Counted from the first letter of the stretch, positions 32,149 through 40,888 are shown. The stretch is DNA of 64,000 nt from Streptomyces sp. CB02009 (GCF_001905825.1 NZ_LIVV01000014.1:148051-212050), one strand, 5' to 3'. Notes: generated from the letters alone by a model not told the origin. Numbers and translations are program-made.

Positions 32149-32397
32149 TCACTCCCCCGCGTAGGCGACGGCCAGGACCGTGAGCGTGCTGGTGGCCCCG
32201 CCGACCATGATCACAGCAGTGACGTGACCGCGCGCCACGGTACGGATGATGCCGTCGTCCTCGCCATACGGCTCGGAGTGCCCGATCGGGTCCTCCTGCG
32301 CGTCGACGAGACAGACCGCGAGGTCCTGCCGCGCACAGTCGGGGAGCTGCTTGTAGATGTCGAAGACATCGGCCGGGAACGAGAGCCGGTAGGTCAC
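32149..32397 (-). CDS. Small hypothetical protein, possibly RelE/ParE-like
   Basis: An 82-residue protein. MTYRLSFPADVFDIYKQLPD, LAVCLVDAQEDP, DDGIIRTVARGHVTAVIMVG and STLTVLAVAYAG give an alpha-alpha-beta-beta-beta order reminiscent of RelE/ParE toxins, but the catalytic or basic residues typical of RelE are not evident and no antitoxin gene is adjacent. A stand-alone Streptomyces family of unknown role is the safer reading. Confidence 0.6.
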   Translation of the reverse strand: MTYRLSFPADVFDIYKQLPDCARQDLAVCLVDAQEDPIGHSEPYGEDDGIIRTVARGHVTAVIMVGGATSTLTVLAVAYAGE

Positions 32398-32500
32398 GCG
32401 GCGCCCCGACCGGGCGCACGGTCACCGCGGTGACTGGCGTCCCGCAGGACGTCCAGCCGCGAATGGGTCCGCCAGACCGTCAGCTGACCACTGAACACAC

Positions 32501-32546
32501 ACGGGAAAGCGCCCGCCCTCGGCCACGAGGGACGGGCGCTTCCCGT
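32501..32546. terminator. Hairpin upstream of the 303-aa gene
   Basis: ACGGGAA...GCGCCCG and CGGGCGC...TTCCCGT with an inner CCCTCG/CGAGGG stem around GGCCA. It separates the region to the left from the TTG-started gene at 32667. Confidence 0.75.
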
Positions 32547-32666
32547 ATGCCGTGGAGCAGGTCAAGTGACGCAGCCCACACAGGAATCTGCGGCGGCGTT
32601 GTCGGATCGGGCTCGCCTGGGCCCTTAGGAGGAGAAGACTTTTCCAGCGGCTCCAGGAGGTACCCC

Positions 32667-33578
32667 TTGACCACCGACGACCAGACCCCCAGCTACTACA
32701 TGGTCGAGGACGACGGCTCCGTCGACATGCACCTGGCAGAGAGGGTCACCGAGTTCAACTGTGATTCGGACACGGTGGGGACGGTCATGGCCTTGTTCCC
32801 GGCCGAATGGAGCGGAGGCGAGCTGGTGACCCTTCACGGGGACGGAAGCGTCGCCCTCGATCTCGACGGCAGGTTCGATCTGCCCGAACCGTTCGGCCGT
32901 GACACACCCAGGACGATGATCACCACCACCGAGGGCATGGCGGTGCTCAGGCCCGACCACCCAGCGAACCAGACGATCGAGTCCGGCTTCCAGGCCGTAG
33001 GCATCCCGGTGCCCGACGTGGTCCGAGCGCTGAACGCCCGCGAAGCCGCCATCGCCGGGGACAAGGCCGCGGTCCGCGCCTACACCACCGACACGTTGAA
33101 GCGGTTGAGCTGGTGGAACAAACCGATCTCCGACGCGCTGCTCGGCAACTGGGCCGACCCGCTCTACGACGACGGCCGGCTCACCCCCGACGCCCTAAAA
33201 TTGATCATGGCCGAGGCCAAGGTCCTCAACAATCAGCGCAAGCCGATCTGGGCCCACGAGACCAACAGGCAGAAGGTGCGACTGCTCGACACCCCGCTCG
33301 GCGAGGGGATGACGCTGTACGACGTACTGTCCGAGCAGCCGGCCGACGACCTCACCTTCGAGGGCTTCGAGGACCAGCGTCTGATCTCCATCATGGAAGC
33401 CCTGACCACCGACGAGCGGGAGGTGTTCATGTGCCGCAGCCTCCGCGGAGTCGCCAACTGGAACGAGGCCGCCATGGCCGCCGGGCATCCAGAACCGGCC
33501 GTCATGGGTCAGCACGTCCGCCGGAAGGTAAAACGGCTGGCCAAGCAGCCCTCCACTCCGAAGGCGGACGCCCGATGA
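32667..33578 (+). CDS. Protein with sigma-region-4-like C-terminus, 303 aa
   Basis: The TTG at 32667 has AGGAGG six bases upstream; no ATG in this frame is as well placed. Residues ~1-110 are acidic and beta-rich, the middle is helical (NAREAAIAGDKAAVRAYTTD; LSWWNKPISDALLGNWADPL), and the last ~60 residues (TTDEREVFMCRSLRGVANWN; EAAMAAGHPEPAVMGQHVRR KVKR) resemble a sigma region 4 helix-turn-helix with an insertion. It overlaps a small membrane gene by ATGA, a regulator-plus-membrane-protein pair that recurs in this window. No named family. Confidence 0.65.
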   Translation: MTTDDQTPSYYMVEDDGSVDMHLAERVTEFNCDSDTVGTVMALFPAEWSGGELVTLHGDGSVALDLDGRFDLPEPFGRDTPRTMITTTEGMAVLRPDHPANQTIESGFQAVGIPVPDVVRALNAREAAIAGDKAAVRAYTTDTLKRLSWWNKPISDALLGNWADPLYDDGRLTPDALKLIMAEAKVLNNQRKPIWAHETNRQKVRLLDTPLGEGMTLYDVLSEQPADDLTFEGFEDQRLISIMEALTTDEREVFMCRSLRGVANWNEAAMAAGHPEPAVMGQHVRRKVKRLAKQPSTPKADAR

Positions 33579-33733
33579 ACAACAGCAACAACGGGCTGGA
33601 CCTGCGCGTAGCCTTCGTGCTCCTCGCCGGAGGAGTCGCCTCCTATACGGCGTTCCTGCACCCCACCGTCGGCGGCGCACTCCTCGTGGGGATCGCCGTG
33701 ATGACCATTCTTCACGTCCTGCTCAGGCAGTGA
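33575..33733 (+). CDS. Small membrane protein coupled to the 303-aa gene
   Basis: A 52-residue protein, MNNSNNGLDLRVAFVLLAGG then VASYTAFLHPTVGGALLVGI and AVMTILHV, with two TM helices. The start lies in an ATGA overlap with the preceding stop, so translation is coupled. Function unknown. Confidence 0.65.
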   Translation: MNNSNNGLDLRVAFVLLAGGVASYTAFLHPTVGGALLVGIAVMTILHVLLRQ

Positions 33734-33747
33734 CCTTAGCGAGTCGA

Positions 33748-33786
33748 GGAAGGCGTCAGCCGCCGTCCGGACGGTCAGCGCCTTCC
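33748..33786. terminator. Terminator after the 303-aa/52-aa gene pair
   Basis: Outer arms GGAAGGCG (33748-33755) and CGCCTTCC (33779-33786) enclose the palindrome CCGTCCGGACGG. It lies 15 bp past the stop codon. From here to 34061 no gene is supported. Confidence 0.75.
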
Positions 33787-34061
33787 CGGACCGGCTCCAG
33801 ATGCGCTCCCGTCACATGCAGCCGGTCGGACCCGACCGCCGCCATGCGGTGACCTAGATCAATCCGCCTCCAGGCGGCAACGGGAACATCCAAGACACGC
33901 CGCGACGTTGAGGCTTGTGGTTCCCGCTGGTGTTTGGAGGGGACCGGTCTCCTGAAGTCTGAGGCACCGGTACAGGTTCGTATTCGGGCGATGACACAGC
34001 AGCCAAGCCGTACTGAGCGTGAACGCCAGCAGCGCCCAGATCGACCACCTGTCATCAACGG

Positions 34062-34110
34062 CAGGGTGGTCAGGCTGGGCTGCCACCGTGGCATCGGTCT
34101 GACCACCCTG
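34062..34110 (+). promoter_or_regulatory. Nested hairpin directly before a ribosome site
   Basis: CAGGGTGGTCAG (34062-34073) and CTGACCACCCTG (34099-34110) are perfect 12-bp arms around a loop holding TGCCAC/GTGGCA. The GGAGGG ribosome site of the next gene follows within five bases, so the stem could occlude or insulate translation. Confidence 0.55.
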
Positions 34111-34125
34111 CGGGGAGGGAACCCG

Positions 34126-34314
34126 GTGCAGATCAACAAGCTCCTGGCCGTCATCGTCGTCGTCCTCATCGCCGTCATCGTCGCACTCATCGCGGAGCGT
34201 GTGGTGTCGCGCTGCGGCGCACCGAAGCTCGTCGCCCTGCCGACCAGCGGCGCGGCCTTCCTGGGTACGGCGGGACTGGGGATGGTCATCCTCAGCTACC
34301 TGACGTCCAGCTGA
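34126..34314 (+). CDS. Small two-TM membrane protein, family copy A
   Basis: A 62-residue protein from a GTG with GGAGGG six bases upstream. TM1 is KLLAVIVVVLIAVIVALIAE, then RVVSRCGAPK, and TM2 TSGAAFLGTAGLGMVILSYL. It shares layout with the products at 34482 and 41581: TM, short loop, then a Gly-Ala-Phe-rich TM. Function unknown. Confidence 0.65.
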   Translation: MQINKLLAVIVVVLIAVIVALIAERVVSRCGAPKLVALPTSGAAFLGTAGLGMVILSYLTSS

Positions 34315-34319
34315 ACGGG

Positions 34320-34357
34320 TTGTGTGCGGTGCGGCAGCAGAGCCGCACCGCACACAA
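34320..34357. terminator. Terminator after copy A
   Basis: Perfect 16-bp stem: arms 34320-34335 and 34342-34357, loop AGCAGA. It begins five bases after the stop codon. Confidence 0.85.
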
Positions 34358-34481
34358 GTCAGCTTCGCCGGGCGTCTGCGCTCGGCCGTGAAAGCACAGC
34401 CACGAGCCCGGCGAGGTCCTCACCGCATAGCTTGCTGGCAGCTAAGTCCACGCCGATCGGCTGGACGTGCAGCCGTGTGGC

Positions 34482-34688
34482 CTACTTGAGGGCGGTGATC
34501 ACTACCGTAAGGACTGCGGCGAGGACCATCAGCGTCGTCCCGAACGCCTTACCGAACGCTGCCACGCACCGGTTCATCGGCTCGCCACCCCATCGGGTGA
34601 CAGCGAAGGCCGCTCCGGCAGCGAGGATCGAGACGATCACCGCCAGGCCGATCACCATCACCAGCAGGGCGGTGCGATTCGTGCTCAC
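34482..34688 (-). CDS. Small two-TM membrane protein, family copy B
   Basis: A 68-residue protein from a GTG with GGAGGAG upstream. TM1 NRTALLVMVIGLAVIVSILA, loop VTRWGGEPMNRC, TM2 AFGKAFGTTLMVLAAVLTVV. It is transcribed towards copy A and has the same architecture. It is divergent from the large SpoIIE fusion gene. Confidence 0.65.
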   Translation of the reverse strand: MSTNRTALLVMVIGLAVIVSILAAGAAFAVTRWGGEPMNRCVAAFGKAFGTTLMVLAAVLTVVITALK

Positions 34689-34838
34689 GAGCTCCTCCAG
34701 ATCTTTCGGCGCGCGACGCCCTTCACGTCGCGCTGATTTCACAATCCACCTCTCACCTGCAGGAACAAAGCGGTTGGATGTTGTTGCGGTGACAACGCGG
34801 GGTTGTTCACGAACTAACTCACCGCAGGAGGAGCAAGG

Positions 34839-37631
34839 GTGGGGACGGCAAAGCGGCCGGGACGTCCATGGACACCAGCACGCGGACCAAACCAGAAGAT
34901 CAACGACCTGGTGCAGATCCTGCGAGACTGGCTGGATACGTCGAGCATCTCGGTCAACCGCCTTCACGGTCTCCTGACCGACGATCACTTCACCGGCCCG
35001 ATCCCCGCCCTGCGGCGCCTGCGGGCCCAGCTCAACGGCGACGGTCTGACGTTGGAGCTGGCCGAGGCAGTCGCTGACATCTGTTTCCCGAAGGGCGGAG
35101 ACGACACTGCTGGACGACTCACCCTCATCAGGGCCTTATGGACCGCCGGCTGCCAGGCACCCCCACAGCCCCTGTCTGATCCCGCGCACGACCTCGTCCG
35201 GGCCCAGCAGCGAACGATCGAGGCCCTGGAAGAGCTCAACGTTGTGCGCCAGGCGTACGAGGTCAGCGAGCAGGCTCGACTGCAGACGCTCCAGGCGGCG
35301 ACGTTGCTGGTCGCCCTGTTGGGAAACGCCCAGGCTCAAGTGGCACAGCTAACCCGTCAGCTTGACGCCATCCGCGGCTCGACGAGCCCCCAGGCGGTGG
35401 AAGAGACACAGACAGCGTCCCGACTCATTCGAGCCCAGAATCAGACGGAAGAGCTCCGCGTGCAGCTTGCCCGGGCCGAGGCCGAACGCGACCGGGCTCA
35501 ACAGGTGGCTGATCTCGCTGCGCGTCAGATCAGCCGCTTGGAGGCGGAGCTGAACGACCTGCGCCCAGCTGCCGCAGCGGAAGGCTCTCTGATCCTGCCG
35601 GGTGCCAGGACGACCGAGGACGACATCGCCCTTGACCGTGTCGATGCCACTCTCAGCAAGGTCCGCGACCTGCTCGACCGCGAGCACGACGCCGTCCAGG
35701 GCGCGGCCGAGGATGTCGGCTGGATGGGAGTGGAGGGACGGAACGAGCCGCGGATCGTGGTCGGGGAAGCCACCAGCGACCGGCATCCTGCGAGCGACTC
35801 GGAGGATGCCGCCGGGTTGTTCCGAACAACCCCGGACAACCCTCCCGTCAGCAAGGACGACTCCCCGCCGCTGGCTCTGCCTGCGGACCCGAGTGCAGAC
35901 ATCGTGCGCTTTGTTGGTGCCGCGGCCCGGCGCATCGCGCGTGGCGTCGACTTGGACGAGATCGTGCTCGGCCTGTGCCGGGCCACCGTGCCGACCTTCG
36001 CGGACGAGATCCTGGTCTACCTGCGCGAGCCGCTCCCGGTGGGCGACGAGCGGCCGGCTTTGCCGTTCGTGCTGCGACTGCGCCGCACTGACCGGATGAA
36101 GATTTCGGAGGCGCCGGGCGAGGATCACGTCTTCGTACCTAATCCGGATCCGACCCCTGCGGCCGAACTCTGCGAGGTGCGATCCGAGGGTGCGCTGGCC
36201 GAGGTGCTGCGCGGGGTGCGGCCAGTTCTCGGCGGCTCAGCCCCTTCCTCGCTCATCGAACTTCTCGGCCCAGATCATCCGCCGCTGGACGGGTCGCGGG
36301 TCGTTCTCGCCCCCTGCCGAGGACGCCGTCGGATCATCGGGGCCGTTGTCTTTCTGCGTCACCCCGAACGGAATGCCTTCACCCCGGCGGATGTGCTGGT
36401 TGGTGGCCAACTGGCCACCCAAGCCGCCCTCGGTATCGACAAGGCCATGCTGTTCGGCCGTGAGGCGTACATCGCGGACGAACTCCAGCGCACGATGCTG
36501 CCGCACTCGCTGCCGCAGCTGACCGGCGTGAAACTGGCCTCGCGCTATCTCCCGGCGGCGGAGACGGCACGGGTGGGCGGCGACTGGTACGACGCGATCC
36601 CGCTGCCCGGCAGCCGGGTTGCGCTGGTCATCGGCGATGTCATGGGCCACTCCATGACCTCGGCGGCGATCATGGGCCAGCTGCGCACCACCGCGCAGAC
36701 GCTGGCCGGACTCGACCTGCCGCCGCACGAGGTGCTGCACCACCTGGACGAGCAGGCGCAGCGCCTCGGCCCAGACCGGATGGCGACCTGCATGTACGCG
36801 GTGTACGACCCGGTCTCGCACCGGATCACGGTCGCCAACGCGGGCCACCCACCGCCGATACTGCTCCACCGGGATGGGCGCGCCGAGGTGCTGCGCGTGC
36901 CGCCCGGCGCCCCGATCGGGGTGGGCGGGGTCGAGTTCGAGGCGATGGAGCTGGACGCCCCCGCCGGTGCCACCCTGTTGCTCTACACCGACGGTCTGGT
37001 CGAGTCACGGCTGAAGGACGTGTGGATCGGAATCGAGCAGCTGCGGGACAGGCTTGCCGCGATTGCACATATGGCTGGCCTTAAGCGCTGGCCGCCCTTG
37101 GAGGCGCTCTGTGACGACGTCCTGGACATGCTGGGGCCGGGTGACCGGGACGACGACATCGCGCTGCTAGCGGCCCGTTTCGAGGGGCTCGAGCCGAGCG
37201 ACGTGGCGTACTGGTTCCTGGAGCCTGAGGACAAATCCCCGGGGCGGGCCCGTCGGCTGGCCCGGCGGGCCCTGACCCGCTGGGACCTGGAGGAGCTGAC
37301 TGACTCGGTCGAGCTGCTGATCAGCGAGGTCGTGACGAACGCCGTGCGGTACGCGGAGCGGCCGGTGACCCTGCGGCTGCTCCGGACGGACGTGCTGCGC
37401 TGCGAGGTCGGCGACGACTCCCCGCAGCTGCCCCGGCAGCGGCGGGCGCGGGACACCGACGAGGGCGGGCGCGGCCTGTTCCTGGTGAACCGGCTGGCCC
37501 GGCGGTGGGGTGCGACGCGGCTCTCGGGCGGCAAGGTCGTCTGGTTCGAACTGGCACTGCCAGCTCGCCTGATGGTGCAAGGAGAGAAGCACCGAGTCAC
37601 ACCGACGAAGCCATTCGATCAAGAGCTGTAG
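34839..37631 (+). CDS. Multidomain regulator: HTH-like and coiled coil, GAF, SpoIIE phosphatase, HATPase
   Basis: A 930-residue protein; GTG start with AGGAGG. Residues ~20-100 (INDLVQILRDWLDTSSISVN) resemble the HTH-like N-terminus of other regulators in this window; ~115-255 is a coiled coil; ~355-540 a GAF-like sensor (FVGAAARRIARGVDLDEIVL to QAALGIDKAMLFGREA); ~550-765 a PP2C/SpoIIE phosphatase with metal-binding GGDWYDA and GDVMGHS, plus NAGHPPP and LLYTDGLVESR; ~790-905 a GHKL ATPase (ELLISEVVTNAVRYAERPVT; DEGGRGLFLVNRLARRWG) like RsbW/SpoIIAB kinases. One chain thus holds phosphatase and kinase of a partner-switching system for sigma-factor control. Part of the domain set is common in Streptomyces; the plasmid-type N-terminus is less so. 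Confidence 0.88.
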   Translation: MGTAKRPGRPWTPARGPNQKINDLVQILRDWLDTSSISVNRLHGLLTDDHFTGPIPALRRLRAQLNGDGLTLELAEAVADICFPKGGDDTAGRLTLIRALWTAGCQAPPQPLSDPAHDLVRAQQRTIEALEELNVVRQAYEVSEQARLQTLQAATLLVALLGNAQAQVAQLTRQLDAIRGSTSPQAVEETQTASRLIRAQNQTEELRVQLARAEAERDRAQQVADLAARQISRLEAELNDLRPAAAAEGSLILPGARTTEDDIALDRVDATLSKVRDLLDREHDAVQGAAEDVGWMGVEGRNEPRIVVGEATSDRHPASDSEDAAGLFRTTPDNPPVSKDDSPPLALPADPSADIVRFVGAAARRIARGVDLDEIVLGLCRATVPTFADEILVYLREPLPVGDERPALPFVLRLRRTDRMKISEAPGEDHVFVPNPDPTPAAELCEVRSEGALAEVLRGVRPVLGGSAPSSLIELLGPDHPPLDGSRVVLAPCRGRRRIIGAVVFLRHPERNAFTPADVLVGGQLATQAALGIDKAMLFGREAYIADELQRTMLPHSLPQLTGVKLASRYLPAAETARVGGDWYDAIPLPGSRVALVIGDVMGHSMTSAAIMGQLRTTAQTLAGLDLPPHEVLHHLDEQAQRLGPDRMATCMYAVYDPVSHRITVANAGHPPPILLHRDGRAEVLRVPPGAPIGVGGVEFEAMELDAPAGATLLLYTDGLVESRLKDVWIGIEQLRDRLAAIAHMAGLKRWPPLEALCDDVLDMLGPGDRDDDIALLAARFEGLEPSDVAYWFLEPEDKSPGRARRLARRALTRWDLEELTDSVELLISEVVTNAVRYAERPVTLRLLRTDVLRCEVGDDSPQLPRQRRARDTDEGGRGLFLVNRLARRWGATRLSGGKVVWFELALPARLMVQGEKHRVTPTKPFDQEL

Positions 37632-37674
37632 AGCCGGGGGCGAGCATCGGTGTCGAAGGTCTACCCTCGGCCGG

Positions 37675-38149
37675 GTGAGCACTGCCCCTCACCCTCATGA
37701 GGTCCTCGACGCCTGGCTCGCCGGCAGCTACGTTCGCACCGACGGGAGCCTGTCGCTAGCCGCGCCTGGGACGACGACACCGTCTACCGGTACACAACCA
37801 CGCTCGCCGACTGGCCCGTCTACCCGGCTGGGCAGCCCTCGCACGACCAAGCTTGGTTCGCGTTCATCGGCCCCCAGGTCTGGCAACGTCACTGCCGACG
37901 ACCTCAGGACCTGGGCAGAGAAGCTGACCAGCCAGGACGGCACTGTCATGAGCGAGGCCGCCCGGGCCCGCGCCGCGAGCGCCGTCCGCTCTTTCTGCAG
38001 GCACTGCGAAGATGCCCTAGGTGCCTCGTCCTGGCGCCTCCCGCGCCGCTCCCAGCTCGTCGGCACCCCCGCCACCAAGGAACAGAAGCTGCTCTCCCGC
38101 GATCAGATGGAAGCACTGCGCTCCGCCGCCGACGGCTACCGCGGCCCTA
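37675..38149 (+). pseudogene. Tyrosine recombinase remnant, N-terminal part
   Basis: GTG start and MSTAPHPHEVLDAWLAGSYV, then broken register: another frame reads DDTVYRYTTTLADWPVYPAG, and the first frame resumes with TADDLRTWAEKLTSQDGTVM, ARARAASAVRSFCRHCEDAL and SRDQMEALRSAADGYRGP. These match the SAM-like core-binding domain of phage-type integrases. The catalytic domain is missing because the IS at 38150 interrupts the gene, and nothing convincing resumes beyond it. Confidence 0.65.
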
Positions 38150-38187
38150 GAGCGTGTCTCTTTGGTCAGTTGGTCAGTTGATCGGAT

Positions 38188-39047
38188 GTGTCCGTCCGAT
38201 TAGTGATCACTGATGCGATGTGGGACCGGATCGAGCCGCTGATGCCGGCCGATCCGGTCCGCGGTCGGCGATGGGCCGATCACCGCCGGACGTTGGAAGC
38301 CATCGCGTGGAAGTACCGCACCGGCTCTCCCTGGCGGGACCTGCCGGACGAGCTCGGCTCGTTCCAGACTGCTCACAAACGGCTGATCAGGTGGGCCGTG
38401 GATGGAACCTGGGAACGCATCCTCGCCGCAGTTCTGGCAGCGGCCGACGCTGATGCCGACATCGGCTGGACCGTGTCGGTGGACTCCACCGTCTGCCGGG
38501 CTCATCAGCACGCTGCCGGTGCCAGGAAAAAGGGGCGCCGGGCCGGGCCGAACCCGACGACCATGCCCTCGGACGCTCCCGCGGCGGCCTGAGCACGAAG
38601 GTCCATCTCGCCAGCGACACCCGTGCACGGCCCCTGGCCCTCCGTATCACCGCAGGCCAGGCGGGCGACGCCCCGGCCTTCGAGACCGTCATGGCAGGCA
38701 TTCGTGTTCCGCGAAGCGGACTCGGACGACCGAGGACCCGACCCGATGCCGTCCTGGCGGACCGCGCGTATTCATCCCGCGCGATCCGCAATCACCTCCG
38801 CCGACGCGGAATCCGCGCTGTCATCCCCCAGCCGTCCGACCAGGTCGGCCACCGGCTGCGGCGAGGAAGCGGCGGAGGCCGCCCACCAGCCTTCGACGCC
38901 GAGGCCTACAAGCAGCGCAACGCCGTCGAGCGGTGCATCAACCGACTCAAGCAGTGGCGCGGCCTGGCCATGCGAACGGACAAGCTCGCCATCGTCTACC
39001 AGGCCGCACTCCCCCTCGCCGCGATCCTCATCTGGACCGCCGCCTGA
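38188..39047 (+). CDS. IS5-family transposase in two frames (likely -1 programmed frameshift)
   Basis: Frame A (38188-38592) begins MSVRLVITDAMWDRIEPLMP and carries YRTGSPWRDLPDELGSFQTA and DSTVCRAHQHAAGARKKG. Frame B, at -1, continues EPDDHALGRSRGGLSTKVHL, then ALRITAGQAGDAP, DAVLADRAYSSRAIRNHL and KQRNAVERCINRLKQWRGLA to a stop at 39047. The DDE residues are split over both frames. The switch point fits the A-rich run GGAAAAAGGGG near 38525-38535, where IS5-group elements commonly frameshift. DUF4096 and DDE_Tnp_1-type domains. Confidence 0.88.
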
Positions 39048-39080
39048 CCGCCGAAGCACCTCGCCCGCGAAGATGGCCGC

Positions 39081-39338
39081 ATGGACGATCTTGTGGAGTT
39101 CCTCGTCGCACGCGTCATGGACGACAACCACGCCTATGCCTACGTGGCCGGCACCCTGGGCGGCGAGGCTCTTCTCGACAGCCATCTCCCCATGCTCGAC
39201 CTGATCGAGCAACTGGCGCACGACTACAAAGCCATGGACCCCTCGGACTCCCGCTCGGCCGGGTTGGCATACGCGCTGCGAGTCCTTGGCCAGTCATACG
39301 CCGAGCACCCCGCCTACCAGCAGGAATGGCGCCCATAG
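39081..39338 (+). CDS. Passenger gene in the IS, DUF6221-like
   Basis: An 85-residue protein, MDDLVEFLVARVMDDNHAYA start, MLDLIEQLAHDYKAMDPSDS middle, and the ending ALRVLGQSYAEHPAYQQEWR P. The MDDLVxFLxARxxDD start and YAxHPxYxxEWRP end are features of the Streptomyces family DUF6221, of unknown function. It lies between the transposase stop and the right inverted repeat. Confidence 0.65.
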   Translation: MDDLVEFLVARVMDDNHAYAYVAGTLGGEALLDSHLPMLDLIEQLAHDYKAMDPSDSRSAGLAYALRVLGQSYAEHPAYQQEWRP

Positions 39339-39419
39339 CCCTTCAAGGAGACAGGCCCTAGGGCCGTACCTGGTCACGAGTACCGCAACCGCATGCCCCC
39401 GAGCCTTGTCTCCATCCTC

Positions 39420-40802
39420 ATGACACCCACTCGTCGACTGCGACCAGCCCCAAACGAACAGGAGCTACGACTGTGGAAGGTCGGCCGTGCCTTAACGGTC
39501 ATCTTCGTCACCGCAGTCCTGATGTCGGGCGGCGTCTTTTTCAGCCTTGTCGTTCTGCTGAACGTCCAGGAGATCGACAACACCGCGAAGCTCGACGCGA
39601 AAACGCTCTTCGACCTGGTCAAACTCTCCTTCGGAGTAGTCGCAGGGGCCGGTGCGCTCGTTGCCCTGGTTGTCGCCTACCGTCGGCAGCGTGTCGACGA
39701 GGCCGGGGCCCACCGCGAAGCCACCCGGCTCCACACAGAGCGATTCTCTCAAGCCGTCGACAAACTCGGCTCGGATTCGCCGGCCGTCCGGCTCGGAGGA
39801 GTGCACTCCCTGGCCGGCCTCGCCGACGATGCCCCCGACGACAGCCTGCGCCAGACCTGCATCGATGTCCTGTGCGCCTACCTCCAACTTCCCTTTACCC
39901 CCGACCCAGGCGACCACGACCCGGCCCATCAAGAGGAACACCACCGCTACCTGGCCTTCCGTAAGGTCCGGCACACAATCCTGCGTCTCATCTGCGACCA
40001 CTACAGCCTCCCCCGGGGCACTTACCGCTCATGGCAGGGCTGCGACCTTGACCTCACCGACGTCACCATCGACTGCGACATCTCCTTCGACGGTGCGACG
40101 TTCTCCGGCGGCAGGGTCTCCTTCAGCGACGCGACGTTCTCCGGCAGCAGGGTGTCTTTCGCCCACGCGACGTTCTCCGGCGGCGATGTGCTCTTCGACG
40201 GCGCGGTGTTCTGCGGCGGCAACGTGTTCTTCGACGGCGCGGTGTTCTCCGGCAGTTGGGTGTCCTTCGACACCGCGGCGTTCTCCGGGCGCAGGGTCTC
40301 CTTCGACGGTGCGACGTTCTCCAGCGGCAGGGTCTCCTTCGACGACGTGACGTTCTTAGGCGGCGAGATGTCCTTCGGCGCGAGGTTCTCCGGCAGCGAG
40401 GTGCTCTTCGGCAGCGCGGTGTTCTGCGGCGCCGATGTGTCCTTCGGCGGTGGGACGTTCTCCGGCAGCTGGGTGTCCTTCGGCAGCGCGACGTTCTCTG
40501 GCGGTGAGGTGTCCTTCAACCCCACGACGTTCTCCAGCGGAGAGGTGTCCTTCGGCAGCGCAAGGTTCTCCGGAGGCGAGGTGTCTTTCACCCACTCGAC
40601 GTTCTCCGGCGGCGATGTGTTCTTCAGCGGTGCGACGTTCTCCGGCGGCAGGGTCTCCTTCGGCGACGCAAGGTTCTCCGGCAGCCAGGTGGCTTTCGAC
40701 CAGGCGAGTGGGCTGGCTCCCGACGGACTTCTCGCTGCAGTCGGTAGGGGTGCTCCTGGGACTGTCCGCCTGTCCCAGACCTGGCTCCCCTGCGGCCCCT
40801 AG
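39420..40802 (+). CDS. Repeat-rich (pentapeptide-related) membrane protein with 12-residue units
   Basis: About 460 residues. TM1 at ~25-48 and TM2 at ~70-88 (VVAGAGALVALVVAYRRQR), then a helical domain (RFSQAVDKLGSDSPAVRLGG; CIDVLCAYLQLP) typical of Streptomyces pentapeptide-repeat membrane proteins. From residue ~218 to ~427 there are about 17 units of ~12 residues of the form TFSGGRVSFSDA, encoded by 36-bp repeats; one unit is 11 residues long. Normal pentapeptide proteins repeat every 5 or 10 residues. The start is uncertain: ATGs at 39393 and 39420 both lack ribosome sites, and the IS ends just upstream, so the native promoter may be lost. Confidence 0.7.
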   Translation: MTPTRRLRPAPNEQELRLWKVGRALTVIFVTAVLMSGGVFFSLVVLLNVQEIDNTAKLDAKTLFDLVKLSFGVVAGAGALVALVVAYRRQRVDEAGAHREATRLHTERFSQAVDKLGSDSPAVRLGGVHSLAGLADDAPDDSLRQTCIDVLCAYLQLPFTPDPGDHDPAHQEEHHRYLAFRKVRHTILRLICDHYSLPRGTYRSWQGCDLDLTDVTIDCDISFDGATFSGGRVSFSDATFSGSRVSFAHATFSGGDVLFDGAVFCGGNVFFDGAVFSGSWVSFDTAAFSGRRVSFDGATFSSGRVSFDDVTFLGGEMSFGARFSGSEVLFGSAVFCGADVSFGGGTFSGSWVSFGSATFSGGEVSFNPTTFSSGEVSFGSARFSGGEVSFTHSTFSGGDVFFSGATFSGGRVSFGDARFSGSQVAFDQASGLAPDGLLAAVGRGAPGTVRLSQTWLPCGP

Positions 40803-40810
40803 TCAAAGCG

Positions 40811-40832
40811 GACGAGCGCGTCCGCGCTCGTC
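40811..40832. terminator. Hairpin after the 12-residue-repeat gene
   Basis: GACGAGCGC and GCGCTCGTC, 9-bp perfect arms with loop GTCC, nine bases after the stop codon. Confidence 0.65.
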
Positions 40833-40888
40833 GACCCGGGTGCGGCCCCCTGCGGCCCGCGCGTTTACGGGGCCTGAGGAACATCGGC

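Larger units (their letters stand above)
38150..39358 (+). mobile_element. IS5-family insertion sequence with a passenger gene
   Basis: Terminal inverted repeats GAGCGTGTCTCTTTG (38150-38164) and, on the other strand, GGGCCTGTCTCCTTG (39344-39358) match at 12 of 15 positions. A TA dinucleotide flanks both ends (38148-38149, 39359-39360), as expected for the IS5 group. The element is 1209 bp, about 300 bp longer than its transposase needs; the extra DNA holds an 85-codon gene. Confidence 0.8.

Noticed and set aside
40022..40591. Repetitive minus-strand frame (KDTSPPENV units)
   Set aside because: Antisense of the 12-residue repeats of the plus-strand gene; no ribosome site.
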